Origin: Bacillota bacterium
GTDB lineage: Bacteria; Bacillota; JADQBR01
DNA: 64,000 nucleotides
NCBI GenBank assembly: GCA_016278515.1
Contig: JADQBR010000028.1
Coordinates: forward strand, 1-64,000
Direction: 5' to 3'
How positions within the stretch are numbered: position 1 is the stretch's first letter; each line of letters begins with the position of its first letter. Of the stretch, positions 1-7,912 are shown one piece after another. The position numbers and the translations under genes are program-made. The notes under the pieces were generated by a model. That model did no database searches and was not told where the DNA came from. It saw only the letters and a program-made list of their open reading frames with translations.

Positions 1-57
1 TAACGGTAACTCGTTGCGGTTTACACCGCAATAGATGCGACTGCCCGTCGCACAATT

Positions 58-140
58 AAAGGGCTTGCGAAAATTCGCAAACCCTTTAGTCTTTATGGTC
101 GGAGCGACAAGATTTGAACTTGCGACCTCTACCACCCCAA
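58..140 (-). repeat. Left attachment-site repeat: displaced 3' half of tRNA-Pro plus its hairpin
   Basis: Positions 96-140 match 9359-9403, the 3' half of the intact tRNA-Pro, at 40 of 45 positions. Positions 58-87 match the hairpin at 9321-9350 at 29 of 30, and the 8-nt spacer has equal length in both. The copy ends abruptly inside the anticodon loop, where the sequence after CCAA becomes unrelated. This is the footprint of an element that integrated into the tRNA gene and displaced the original 3' end. The differences fall in the T stem and are compensatory, so both versions could still fold. Confidence 0.85.
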
Positions 141-324
141 TTCTACGGCTAGCATTTCTTGTACCAGCGATACGTTTCTAAGTCCTCCTATTATAAGGGG
201 TTATTGGCTTTGCGATTTAAACTAGCTCCTATGCTTTTCTTTGTTTTTCTGTGTTTTATTTTTCTAATGCATTACCGGATGCATTACCTAGTTTCTAGAC
301 ATAGTTCCATGTACTTTCTTGACA

Positions 325-354
325 TTGTTTATTGCTTAATTGGACAGGTATAAT
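325..354 (+). promoter_or_regulatory. Possible sigma-A-type promoter in non-coding DNA
   Basis: TTGTTT (325-330) and TATAAT (349-354) are separated by 18 bases. A perfect TTGACA at 319-324 is too far from that -10. No convincing gene follows within 141-480. A short hydrophobic reading frame at 159-353 has no ribosome-binding site and is not believed. Low confidence; otherwise I see nothing in 141-480. Confidence 0.25.
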
Positions 355-480
355 CACCCTCAGACAAAATTTAAGGGGCCTTAAAATCTATTACATGGCT
401 CCGTTTTCCCTTGGTATCACTGTATTTTTGAGGTTTTATTAATAATATTCAAATTTGCAAACGTTTGTCAATTTGGTCAA

Positions 481-506
481 AATAAAAACCCAGGTAATAC
501 CCGGGC
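481..506 (-). terminator. Rho-independent terminator after the subtilase fragment
   Basis: On the minus strand a CCCGGGT/ACCTGGG stem with a 3-nt loop and one G-U pair is followed by TTTTTATTTT, just after the small minus-strand gene that ends at 516. Confidence 0.7.
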
Positions 507-515
507 TAACTCATA

Positions 516-719
516 CTATATTGTTATTGGTTGATAATTACCTTCTCTGCTTATCTTAACACTGACAACGTTTGAGTGATTTTTAAGGGCCTTAATTTGG
601 CTCTTGGGTGCTTCAATACCAACTACATTAAGATATTTTGACTGATATACAATGTTTCCGAATTGAGAAAGTTCACTAATCCTTTCTTTATCCCTGACTT
701 CTACTATCCATTTCACCAA
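516..719 (-). CDS. Small I9-like (subtilase propeptide-like) protein
   Basis: This 67-residue protein has the look of an inhibitor I9/subtilase propeptide domain: an initial beta strand (WIVEVRD), a middle strand around KYLNVVGIEA, then a helix ending IKALKNHSNVVSV. I9 domains normally sit at the N-terminus of subtilisins as intramolecular chaperone and inhibitor. Here it is encoded separately, downstream of a subtilase remnant and overlapping its end by about 30 nt, with a GGAGGTGA ribosome-binding site inside the protease tail. That suggests translational coupling and a protease/inhibitor pair. The start is TTG at 719 or GTG at 716. The family call is by pattern only. Confidence 0.5.
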   Translation of the reverse strand: MVKWIVEVRDKERISELSQFGNIVYQSKYLNVVGIEAPKSQIKALKNHSNVVSVKISREGNYQPITI

Positions 720-1125
720 CGCCCATCACCTCCAAATATTTTTCTAAAGAGAATAATCCTAAACCCTGATGATTTTGTGGTTCTCCAAGATCAATGGTAG
801 ATTGGTATAAACATTTCCTTATGTTATCAGGTTCCTTCAATCTGTTAAAACTAGCCGCAACAATTCCTGAAATTATTGGTGTAGCAAATGAAGTTCCCCA
901 ACCGTAAGACCCATCAAAGTAAACTCCGCCTGTAGTTAATATATTAGGCTTATTAACTCCTATACGTCCTCTACTACTTTCTTCATGCACCTTATCATTA
1001 GAACTGTTTACTGATCCTACAGTGATAGCATTTTCTGCACATCCCGGGCAAAAAATAGTACCTTCATTAGGACCATAATTACCAGCAGCAACGATTACCA
1101 ATACTTCTTCTACTTCAACAGGTAA
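688..1125 (-). pseudogene. Subtilisin-like serine protease (S8), C-terminal half only
   Basis: The readable part holds the oxyanion-hole Asn motif (VAAGNYG) and the catalytic Ser motif (GTSFATP), typical of the second half of a peptidase S8 domain. The Asp and His catalytic regions that should lie about 100-150 residues upstream are missing. In frame, the sequence runs into a stop at 1126-1128, and upstream DNA (1129-1260) shows no subtilase signature. This is therefore a 5'-truncated remnant that cannot be active. It is followed by the small I9-like gene. The apparent start codon (TTG at 1101) is only an internal Leu. Confidence 0.75.
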
Positions 1126-1269
1126 TTATTTGCTAACTTCGACATAAAATGGTAATTTCCTGCAAATGTCAAAGAAGTTTTCTAGAACTAGTGTAACCAA
1201 AATTATAGCAGAACAACCAAATGCTTGCAATATTTCTTCTAAAAGTATACAAAAAACGCTATATAAAAC

Positions 1270-1306
1270 AAAAAAGCCCCAACTCCGAAGAGCCAGTGCT
1301 TGGGGG
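1270..1306 (-). terminator. Rho-independent terminator after the protease pseudogene
   Basis: On the minus strand a CCCCCAAG/GTTGGGG stem is followed by a run of six T. It lies 20-55 nt downstream of the trypsin-like reading frame that ends at 1325. Confidence 0.7.
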
Positions 1307-1324
1307 ATAGCTATATAATAGTAT

Positions 1325-2412
1325 TTAGTTTGTCTGGTAGCTTGCCGGCGTCAATTCCTTAATAAACACATGCAAAGTCTCAGCACTAACAGCAAAGTTC
1401 AAACCTTCAACCGCAACACCTATATATTTCTGAACGTTAACACCAACTAACTGCCCTTTGAGGTTCACCAGTGCACCACCGCTATTCCCGGGGTTAATCT
1501 CAGCTTCAGTCCGCAATAGTGTTCATTCTTTTTCCTTGCGTTCAGTCGAAACTACACCTTCAGCAACGGACCCTATAAGACCCAACGTTGATCCAACCAC
1601 CAGTACCTTTTCTGCCCGCCCGGGATTAACCTTCACAATCTCCATAGCTGGATACTTATAATCGCTTTCCGGAAGCTGCGGCTTCACTATCGCCAAGTCT
1701 TTATGCTCATAGTAGTATAGAACTGGTCCCATGGCATAGTTGGTACCATCAAATACGTTCCATTCGCTACGCATCCTACCATGTACGGAAACTCCAACTC
1801 CAGCTCTTTTTCTTCGGCTTCGCCTGCTGCCAATCGGCGTAATTATCTGCAACCGCGTGGCAGTTAATGATGATGTAGCCGTCCGGATGAATTAGCACTT
1901 CAGATCCAAGGCCGTGGCCGTCGTTTTCAATCTGCAGCACCTTAGGCAATATGGTGTCAATGCTCTCTACGAAGCCCTCATTAGTCATAACGAACATTCT
2001 ATTTAGTGCAGCTGCCAACTCTTCCCCAAGTAACCGGTTGATTGGGCTTGAATGTTCCGCTCGGGTATCCTGTTTTAATTTTCAGCGCGGCCATGGCCAT
2101 TATATCCCGGTAACTCCATCTTTTCTTATCTACGTCACTAGACATATCGTCATCCTCTCCCCTTTTAAATTCCCGGGCGTAAAAGTCGCATGCTCCACGG
2201 GCTATTGTTTCTGATAGTTTATGCTGGTTTTCTGTGTGCTGTAACCACTGTTCTTGCTTAGGATTGGTAATAAACCCAAGCTCACAAAGCACAGCAGGCA
2301 TATCAGTGTTGCGTACCATGTGAAAGTTGCCGGTCCTGACGCCACCATTATCCCGGCCAGTCATCTCCAACAGATGTTGTTGCACAAAAATAGCCAGGGT
2401 TACTGCGAGGCC
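1325..2412 (-). pseudogene. Amidase_3 / SLH / S1C (HtrA-like) protease fusion, frameshifted and 5'-truncated
   Basis: Reading the frames together gives one protein in this order. First comes the C-terminal part of an N-acetylmuramoyl-L-alanine amidase (motifs NGGVRTGNF, MPAVLCELGFITN), then one S-layer-homology-like repeat (GYPSGTFKPNQPVT), then a trypsin-like serine protease with all three catalytic regions: His in NCHAVADN, Asp in KDLAIV and Ser in GNSGGAL. The frame is broken at about 2024 (extra A in a purine run), about 1800-1835 and about 1520. The amidase N-terminus is replaced at about 2411 by transposase-derived sequence. The intact ancestor was probably a surface or lysis enzyme combining peptidoglycan hydrolysis with proteolysis. 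It is non-functional here. Confidence 0.7.
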
Positions 2413-2699
2413 ACTGAAAAAGTCAAAAGGAAGGTTGCTACAAGGAAGGGGCAAAGTCAAAAACATACTCTGTATCAATAAAATCAGATATTCATAAGGA
2501 ACAACAATCTTTTCAGGAAAGTGAACACTTCAGAGAAAGGGCCAGAGAGCGATACGAAATTGAAGCCAAAAACAGCGGGATAAAACACAGTCACAGATAC
2601 GATGTTGCTACATCTTCGGGTCTACTTGGTATGGAAATGCAAGTTGCGTTAACAATATTTACTGCAAACATAAAGATAATCTTGAAACTCATAGAATAA
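2412..2699 (+). pseudogene. C-terminal remnant of an IS1182-type transposase
   Basis: The plus-strand frame ending at the TAA at 2697-2699 encodes a tail typical of IS1182-family DDE transposases: a segment like FRERARERYEIEAKNSGIKH, then RYDVATSSGLLGMEMQ, and a hydrophobic end (ALTIFTANIKIILKL). Only about 90 residues remain; the DDE catalytic core is absent. The upstream boundary at about 2411 coincides with the point where the amidase reading frame loses homology. The downstream side lies near the break in the terminase gene, so the insertion (perhaps with an adjacent deletion) disrupted both neighbours. Recognised from the conserved tail only. Confidence 0.65.
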
Positions 2700-2725
2700 A
2701 AACGGGCAGATATTCGTCAAAAGTG

Positions 2726-2777
2726 AAAAGGACCACGAAGTATTCCCAAAATCAAGAGAATACTTCGTGGTCCTTTT
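2726..2777. repeat. Perfect 20-bp inverted repeat after the transposase remnant
   Basis: Arms 2726-2745 and 2758-2777 are exact reverse complements around a 12-nt loop and end in T-rich sequence, as expected for a bidirectional rho-independent terminator. It starts 27 nt after the transposase stop. It is probably the native terminator or end structure of the insertion element. Confidence 0.75.
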
Positions 2778-2868
2778 TAATATTTAGCATTAATTCTAAT
2801 CTACCACTGAAATGGTGCAGCTTTTTCAGTGGCCTCTGGTTCTTGTGGGGTTTCCGCACATCAAGAGT

Positions 2869-3393
2869 TTATTTTCTAATCCTGAAAGTACCCAAGATAG
2901 TTTCCTTTATTGGATCAGCCACACCGGATGCCTCATCCACTATAAAGAGTATATAATCCTCATGAAAACTGGCCAGGTTCTCTGGCTTGGTTGCGGTCTT
3001 AGCGACTGCAAACCAGCGCTCTTCATGCCCAATCATGTATACTCGGGTCTTAGTACATTGCAGGATAAGTCCCAGTAGTTCTGATTGATTCGTCCACTTT
3101 GCTATCTCAGCCCAGAGAACATCATTCAACTGCTGCCTAGTGGGAGCCGTAGCAATTACTTTAGGGTAAGGCCGACAACTCAAAGACCAAAGAGCTGCAA
3201 CTGACTCAAGAACGGTCTTCCCAACACCTTGATCGGAACGGACCGTCACCCAGTTACTGGTAGCCAGGTCAATTAGTACTTTCTCCTGCCATTCATCCGG
3301 ATAAAAATCCAGCACATCAACAGCGAAGCCTCCCGGATCATCCCAGTAGGTATCCATCAGCCATGCAAAGAGTTCAGCAACTTCATTACTCAT
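2869..3393 (-). pseudogene. Phage terminase large subunit, N-terminal ATPase part only
   Basis: The 174 residues resemble the packaging ATPase of tailed-phage large terminases. There is a Walker-A-like loop (SDQGVGKT, about residue 55), the following TAPTRQQL segment and a Walker B (ILFIVDEASG, about residue 150). Large terminases are usually 420-560 residues with a C-terminal nuclease domain. Here the frame stops shortly after Walker B (ETILGT and then unrelated residues), just where sequence linked to the insertion element begins. The DNA-packaging motor would be inactive. It is the best single indication that the island was a prophage. Confidence 0.7.
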
Positions 3394-3420
3394 TGCCTAT
3401 CCTCTCCTCCCGGCGTTTCT

Positions 3421-3639
3421 TTATTTTTTCAACTGCCGACTTAACCTGGTCGGGAATACTGACTGAGCATTCATGAAGGTTGCATGACGATCCCAAGCAA
3501 ATTGAAATTCCCATTCCTCTTCGCGAAAGGTTTCTTTCGCTTTAAGACTTTCGGGTTTTTCTTTGTCCCCGAATACCTCTTTCTGGCTCTTCCGCTTTCT
3601 AAGCTCTTTAATCATCTCATCCTTCGCTTCGACCCACAT
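3421..3639 (-). CDS. Small charged hypothetical protein upstream of terminase
   Basis: The protein has 72 residues, with a Lys/Glu-rich N-terminal half (KDEMIKELRKRKSQKE) and an aromatic patch (EEEWEFQFAWDR). It lies 27 nt upstream of the terminase fragment, the usual place of a small terminase subunit or of another packaging gene, but I recognise no domain. No good ribosome-binding site precedes the ATG, so it may be a fragment of a longer degraded gene. Confidence 0.3.
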   Translation of the reverse strand: MWVEAKDEMIKELRKRKSQKEVFGDKEKPESLKAKETFREEEWEFQFAWDRHATFMNAQSVFPTRLSRQLKK

Positions 3640-3715
3640 GATTTTCTGTTATAACTACTATTATTTACCAGTTAATTTTGTAGCCCTATTCATATATACT
3701 AATATCAAGCCCAAT

Positions 3716-3796
3716 ATGGAGGGAGGGCTGCCAGTGGACAAATTTATAGAAATAATTATTTTACTTATCATGTTTGCCCTGGTTATAAAAAGTTAA
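3716..3796 (+). CDS. Tiny hydrophobic membrane peptide (possible type I toxin)
   Basis: A GGAGGGAGG Shine-Dalgarno precedes a GTG at 3734 that would give 20 residues: a charged start (DKFIE), a run of hydrophobic residues (IIILLIMFALVI) and a Lys-Ser end. An ATG at 3716 in the same frame would give 26 residues but overlaps the ribosome-binding site. Single-pass peptides with a charged tail are the form of type I toxins and small holin-like peptides. A long-stem hairpin (ATCCTTGGT/ACCAAGGAT, 3800-3840) and a plus-strand terminator (3877-3899) follow, so it looks like its own transcription unit. Function is inferred only from shape. Confidence 0.4.
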   Translation: MEGGLPVDKFIEIIILLIMFALVIKS

Positions 3797-3876
3797 TAAC
3801 ATCCTTGGTGCCGTATAGCGAGAGTTATTGGACCAAGGATTTAATAAAAGCAAAATATAATAATAAACCATCATAA

Positions 3877-3899
3877 GATTGCAGAGGCAGTCTTTTTTT
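3877..3899 (+). terminator. Plus-strand terminator after the tiny peptide
   Basis: GATTGC and GGCAGTC form a short stem (one G-U pair), followed directly by seven T on the plus strand. Confidence 0.55.
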
Positions 3900-3907
3900 A
3901 ATGCAAG

Positions 3908-3928
3908 AAAAAAGAGCCCGGTGGCTCC
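3908..3928 (-). terminator. Minus-strand terminator
   Basis: On the minus strand GAGCC/GGCTC with a short loop is followed by six T, 8 nt after the stop of the minus-strand gene ending at 3936. Confidence 0.65.
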
Positions 3929-3935
3929 TAATGAA

Positions 3936-4148
3936 TTAGCTTCTATTCCATAATAAACTTTTTGCTCGTGCAAGGTCGGTATGAAAGTCTTGCGCAAAAA
4001 CGTCTATTTTCTCCCCGGTTGTTTCGTTTAGAAGGGTTTCGCCACCAAGTGTTTCTAAGTCTCCGGAAATAATATCACCCAGCTCACGTAATTCATCTAA
4101 GACCTCTACAATAGTATGAGAGCCTTCCTTAGTCAGTACAGCCATCAT
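3936..4148 (-). CDS. Small acidic hypothetical protein
   Basis: The protein has 70 residues (or 69 from the second Met) and is largely helical, with an acidic middle (LDELRELGDIISGDLE). No family recognised. A clear terminator follows at 3908-3928, which supports it as an expressed unit. It could be a small structural or regulatory phage protein, but nothing in the sequence decides this. Confidence 0.4.
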   Translation of the reverse strand: MMAVLTKEGSHTIVEVLDELRELGDIISGDLETLGGETLLNETTGEKIDVFAQDFHTDLARAKSLLWNRS

Positions 4149-4241
4149 CCCAGTTTTACGGTTAACTATTTTGACAATGCCTTTTATGTTATGCTTTAAC
4201 TTCCTTTCCTCAAACCCTTACTTCAATATACTTGATTAATT

Positions 4242-4859
4242 TCATTCTCCAGTTAACTTTAGTTCCCCGTTTTCATAAGTAGCTACACTATAGTTTTGTT
4301 GGGTAATATAAATAGTATAATCATAAAATGTGTCGCCATCATAGAAATAATCTCTATATTGGCTCTCAACTTCAGCTAATAAAGCAAGAATTGCCGCCTT
4401 AAGTTCTCTATCAGATAGTTCGTACCGCCCTTCTCCTTCATAGTTCAGGCTAAATCGTGGTTGTGAGGTCATATCAATCGAAGCAATATCATTAGATAGG
4501 AATTGGGCTTTTTCAACAATAAGTTGATTCGTTACTACTCCTCCTGAAACATATTCATCAAAGCGTAATAAGTCCGATCGATGAAAATTATCATCAACAT
4601 CACTCTTAACTAAATTTAAAGTTTGTTCAAAATCATTTACTTTTTCAGTAGTAGAATTCAAATTTTGATTAACTGACTGCTCAAAAGATGTTATACGAGA
4701 ATACATAGCAGCTAAAAATGTAATATTGATTACTAGCATAATTCCTACAATTAACGTTAAAATAATATGAGACCTTGAAAACTTACTTTTAGATTCAACC
4801 TTTGGTAGCTGCTCCTCCTGTACCGAAGTGTCTTCCTGTAAATTAGTATTTGTCTCCAT
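4242..4859 (-). CDS. Single-pass membrane protein with coiled-coil ectodomain, unknown function
   Basis: The product is 205 residues: a charged cytoplasmic N-terminus of about 30 residues, one membrane segment (about 32-53, IILTLIVGIMLVINITFLA), then a helical, coiled-coil-like region (about 55-100, rich in N, E, K and V) and a C-terminal globular part. A good GGAGGT Shine-Dalgarno lies just upstream of the ATG. The frame is intact, unlike most of the island. The topology suggests the C-terminus faces outside. No family recognised; the gene may be cargo of the element. Confidence 0.55.
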   Translation of the reverse strand: METNTNLQEDTSVQEEQLPKVESKSKFSRSHIILTLIVGIMLVINITFLAAMYSRITSFEQSVNQNLNSTTEKVNDFEQTLNLVKSDVDDNFHRSDLLRFDEYVSGGVVTNQLIVEKAQFLSNDIASIDMTSQPRFSLNYEGEGRYELSDRELKAAILALLAEVESQYRDYFYDGDTFYDYTIYITQQNYSVATYENGELKLTGE

Positions 4860-5012
4860 AAGGACCTCCAGTTTTACATGTTTTTCTTTTAATGTGCTTT
4901 ATTCGTTGGTATTGACCGCAACCCTTTACAAAAATTACGACAGATTACGACATCTAGCATCATTACATATTCCCGAACCGAGACGCTAACAATATATTAA
5001 GAGGTGATTAAT

Positions 5013-5147
5013 ATGTCCGACAAAAGTAAAAAGAAAAATAAACTTAAGGAAACAAAAACTAATGCATTATCCGCCGAATTGCGTGACACGTCCTCCGGTG
5101 ATCTAAAAAGTACACCTTCTGAGGATTTGAGAAAGCCTTCTGAATGA
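5013..5147 (+). CDS. 44-residue Lys/Ser-rich peptide
   Basis: An AAGAGGTGAT ribosome-binding site sits 3-4 nt before an ATG that opens a 44-codon frame. The peptide is very hydrophilic: a poly-Lys N-terminus (KSKKKNKLKE) and then two similar acidic/Ser segments (LRDTSSGDLKST and PSEDLRKPSE). It stands alone on the plus strand between two minus-strand genes. Small basic peptides of this form occur in sporulation and phage contexts, but no family is recognised. Confidence 0.45.
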   Translation: MSDKSKKKNKLKETKTNALSAELRDTSSGDLKSTPSEDLRKPSE

Positions 5148-5214
5148 AATACCCCTTCATCATTAGTTGGCAAACGTACGACAAAATGTAGTATTAAAAA
5201 AGAGCTCCAAGCCT

Positions 5215-5716
5215 CTACTCCAATTCATTAACTTCCTGCTTAATCCTCTTTACCAAGGGATCCAATCTTTCCTGTATCCTCGTTAGCTCATTTCTGGTTA
5301 CCAAATCACTATTGTTGACCATATATGCATACCTATAAAACTCGTTAATCTGTTTTACTAACGAGTTATCAATCCAAAATCAATATGTAGCCTTTAAAAG
5401 GCTGCCACGCCCTGGTTTTAAACCGTAAATTATTTAATTCTCTTAAATCCACATAATCATTTTTAGGATTGGCTTTAAAATAATCGAAAAAGCTGGTAAG
5501 CTGCAATTGATTTGTCGCTAGCTCATCTTTTAACATAAGGAATAATCTTTTATATCTCAGCTTTTCTTCATTTTCCCTTACTTCATTTTCGTGCTTAAAC
5601 TTCTTATCTAAAGCCCTACTGGTAACACACCAGGATATCAAACCACCCAAAATCGCACCAATGATACTACTGGTAAAGGCAACTTCTATCTGCGACAATC
5701 CATTCACTCCTTTCAC
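5215..5716 (-). pseudogene. Membrane-anchored hypothetical protein with one frameshift
   Basis: The upstream frame (from 5716) gives an N-terminal membrane segment (about residues 12-32, TSSIIGAILGGLISWCV) followed by a charged helix (HENEVRENEEKLRYKR). It stops at 5369. The adjacent frame continues without a break for another 50 residues (DNSLVKQINEFYRYAY to KQEVNELE) to a stop at 5215, and the two join naturally if one extra T near 5367 is removed. The layout resembles small YtxH-like or phage-associated membrane proteins of unknown function. A sequencing error cannot be excluded. Confidence 0.55.
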
Positions 5717-5772
5717 CCACCTATTCGAGCAAAAGGAAGTTATCTCCTGCTAATACGAAAGAGCCCGAAGTC

Positions 5773-6487
5773 TCAATTGTTAGACTCATTTATCAATTTT
5801 GGGTCTCCTTGTCCCATTAGTATCACATCTGCATCCTCATAGTCTAATGGTTGTCCATATTCTTGAAATCTTTCTTGTAATACATTTAAAGATGTTGTTA
5901 AGTTTACTACAATTTCTGCTCTTTGTTCATATTCATTCCCAATTAGATCAGAGAATCCTATTATTACCTTCCCGTGTATTAAATCAAGTTCCTTTGCCTT
6001 TTCAAATTCTGCAACATCTATCCTTACTCTAAAGCTCTTGCTTTCCTGTAATTGCAATACGTGGAAGTCTAATCCTTCATTATCATAGCTACAATACTCA
6101 ATAAAATGTAAGCTTATAGCGGGCCCTAAACCTATGTTTTTCAAAATCAATCTAAACTCATAAATTAGGTTTTTGTTAAATTTTATATTGCTATAAGATG
6201 AGACCATCGTCTCATCTTCTTCAAAAAAAAAATACGAAAGCTTTATCTGGTTCCTCGACCTTAAGAATTAAATAAGGCAGTACGCTATTCGTCCTAACTC
6301 TATGTTGCTCTTTTCTGTTATAGTTAATACTAAGAATTACTGCTGCTAAAGTAGCTATTCCCCCAGCATAACTCCCTCAAAATAGTAGCCAAGTTTCAAA
6401 TGTTTCCTTTGTATAAAATATATAATTGATGAATAATGGTAAGGCTAGTGCAACAAAACCTAATAAAATAATAAAAAGTCTTTTCAT
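5773..6487 (-). pseudogene. Membrane protein gene with an in-frame TGA and a poly-T frameshift
   Basis: From the ATG at 6487 (GGGGTGAG upstream) the frame encodes two membrane segments (LFIILLGFVALALPLF and, after the stop, a stretch like GGIATLAAVILSI). The TGA at 6377-6379 lies where Trp is expected. A run of ten T at about 6222-6231 then shifts the frame; with nine T it continues directly into the 144-codon frame ending at 5773. The C-terminal part is a soluble beta-rich domain (LNIGLGPA-like and GKVIIGFSDLIGNEY segments), seen in small hypothetical proteins of mobile elements. Two lesions argue for a real pseudogene. Confidence 0.6.
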
Positions 6488-6643
6488 CAAGATGACTCAC
6501 CCCAACATTCAGCAAGAAGAGACAACTTCCTTCTCATTTCCTAACAATTCCCAACACTCGACAATGTTAGATAAAGGAACGCCTGATAATTGGTAGAAAT
6601 TTGTAAGTGCTTCACTTTTTACCAAGAAGGAGGTGAATGTCCA

Positions 6644-6943
6644 ATGAGCGATGCAGCACATAATCTTAAATCTGGAGTAGACGCTTTAAAAAAACAAGCA
6701 ACTGACAGATTAAAAAACAAAGGTGATGCAAGATCAGTTAATAGTTTAGTAGAAAGATATAACTTCTATCTAGGGAAGGCCAAAGAATTAAATGCCGATA
6801 ACCAATTTATCCAAAGCCTGTCCGAAATTTCAAAAGTTGATAGTAGCAATACTACGATAGGTGAGTATACTACCAAAATGGAGGAAGTTACCTATGCATT
6901 AGTAGAACTTGATAGCCAGTTAAGTTACCCCATGTATATTTAA
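6644..6943 (+). CDS. Small helical hypothetical protein
   Basis: A strong GGAGGTGAA site precedes the ATG at 6644, which is preferred over an in-frame codon at 6590. The product is 99 residues, mostly alpha-helical, starting MSDAAHNLKSGVDALKK, with an evenly charged surface and no membrane segment or Cys. Its 3' end overlaps the convergent sigma-like pseudogene by 24 nt. No family recognised. The intact frame and strong ribosome-binding site make it one of the more credible surviving genes of the island. Confidence 0.5.
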   Translation: MSDAAHNLKSGVDALKKQATDRLKNKGDARSVNSLVERYNFYLGKAKELNADNQFIQSLSEISKVDSSNTTIGEYTTKMEEVTYALVELDSQLSYPMYI

Positions 6944-7463
6944 CAACATAATTCTTTGAATCTGCCTTTCACCCTTAGTTGGCTTTCGTACGACAAAATG
7001 CAGTTTTTTCTCTGCACGATATATCATATTTTGAATTGTTCCTTTATTGACTCCCATAGAATAAGCAGCTTCAGTGAACGAATACCCATTGCCCCGGATC
7101 ATAATAAAAGCTTCCCGCTCCTTTTCGGTAAGTGTAGCAAGTAGATCCTTCAGCAACTCTCTTTGCTCATCCGTCAACTGGCTCTTAGTCTTCCGCTGCA
7201 ATGCCGCTTCCCTCAAAAAGAATGCGTCGTTGGGATCAAAGGGTATCTCCCTCTGCTCTTGACTCCATTTTGAGCGATAGATACCCCTCTTATCCTCCGG
7301 TGGGAAGCCCTGGTCTATATGTAGTTTAAGCTGACTAATATGTTACCTAGCAGTTCGTAATCTTCTTTACATTCCTTTTACTTTACTTTGCCTCTAATCT
7401 AGCAGCTTTAACCATCTTGAATGTTTCTCGGTACCCAGCCAGAAGCTCACGCACGGATGCCAC
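6920..7463 (-). pseudogene. Phage-type sigma-70-like HTH protein, frameshifted
   Basis: The intact C-terminal frame (6920-7216 and upstream codons) contains a sigma region-4-like helix-turn-helix: LLATLTEKEREAFIMIRGNGYSFTEAA and then VNKGTIQNMIYRAEKKL. Upstream, fragments in other frames give the usual N-terminus of these prophage sigma-like factors (VRELLAGYRETFKMVKAAR, then DYELLGNIL). They start at a GTG at 7463 behind GGGGAGGG. Breaks lie near 7385 and 7335. Such proteins often control late phage genes. A short second copy of the end-of-gene motif (HFVVR, PT, E) is visible at about 5160-5190. Confidence 0.6.
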
Positions 7464-7479
7464 CCCTCCCCTTTAAGAA

Positions 7480-7830
7480 GCAGACTCTAGCCTAACAAAT
7501 CCAGTCAAAATATCCTGTTTCATAAATGTCTCTTTATACTTGCCATGGTTGACGACAATAAACTTGTTACAATCATGTACCACTGTCCCTTTGATTTTCA
7601 CCTATTTGCTCCCACGTTTCCCGTCAATCTTACGCTGGTAAATGGTTACCCTCTCTCCCTTGCGAACCAGGTTGAGACTGCCAAGTTAACACACCGTAAT
7701 CAGTTATCTTTTCGTCGAATTCATGGCCTGACTCTACTCTTCCTATCGTTACAAAGAAGACAAAGTCGTCTCTGTCCTGAATTTTAACAATTCCTCTGAT
7801 CCCACACCTTTAATTCGACAAAACCCGACG
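7480..7830 (-). pseudogene. Unidentified degraded coding remnant
   Basis: Minus-strand translation yields coding-like pieces interrupted by stops: DFVFFVTIGRVESGHEFDEK followed by ITDYGVLTWQSQP, then KGTVVHDCNKFIVVNHGKYK and ETFMKQDILTGFVRLES. The first piece resembles a segment found in DUF3427/restriction-like proteins, but the match is too short to name. No intact reading frame remains. Otherwise I see nothing else between the sigma-like gene and the lipoprotein. Confidence 0.3.
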
Positions 7831-7912
7831 CATATCCCAAAGGTTTAACTATACTTCCGTCGAATATTCTAATAATTGTTATTAACTAGAAACCCATAAA
7901 AGGAGTGAGGAT

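Noticed and set aside
159-353. Hydrophobic 64-codon plus-strand frame in the left end of the island
   Set aside because: No ribosome-binding site, overlaps the attachment region, and the composition reflects AT-rich DNA.
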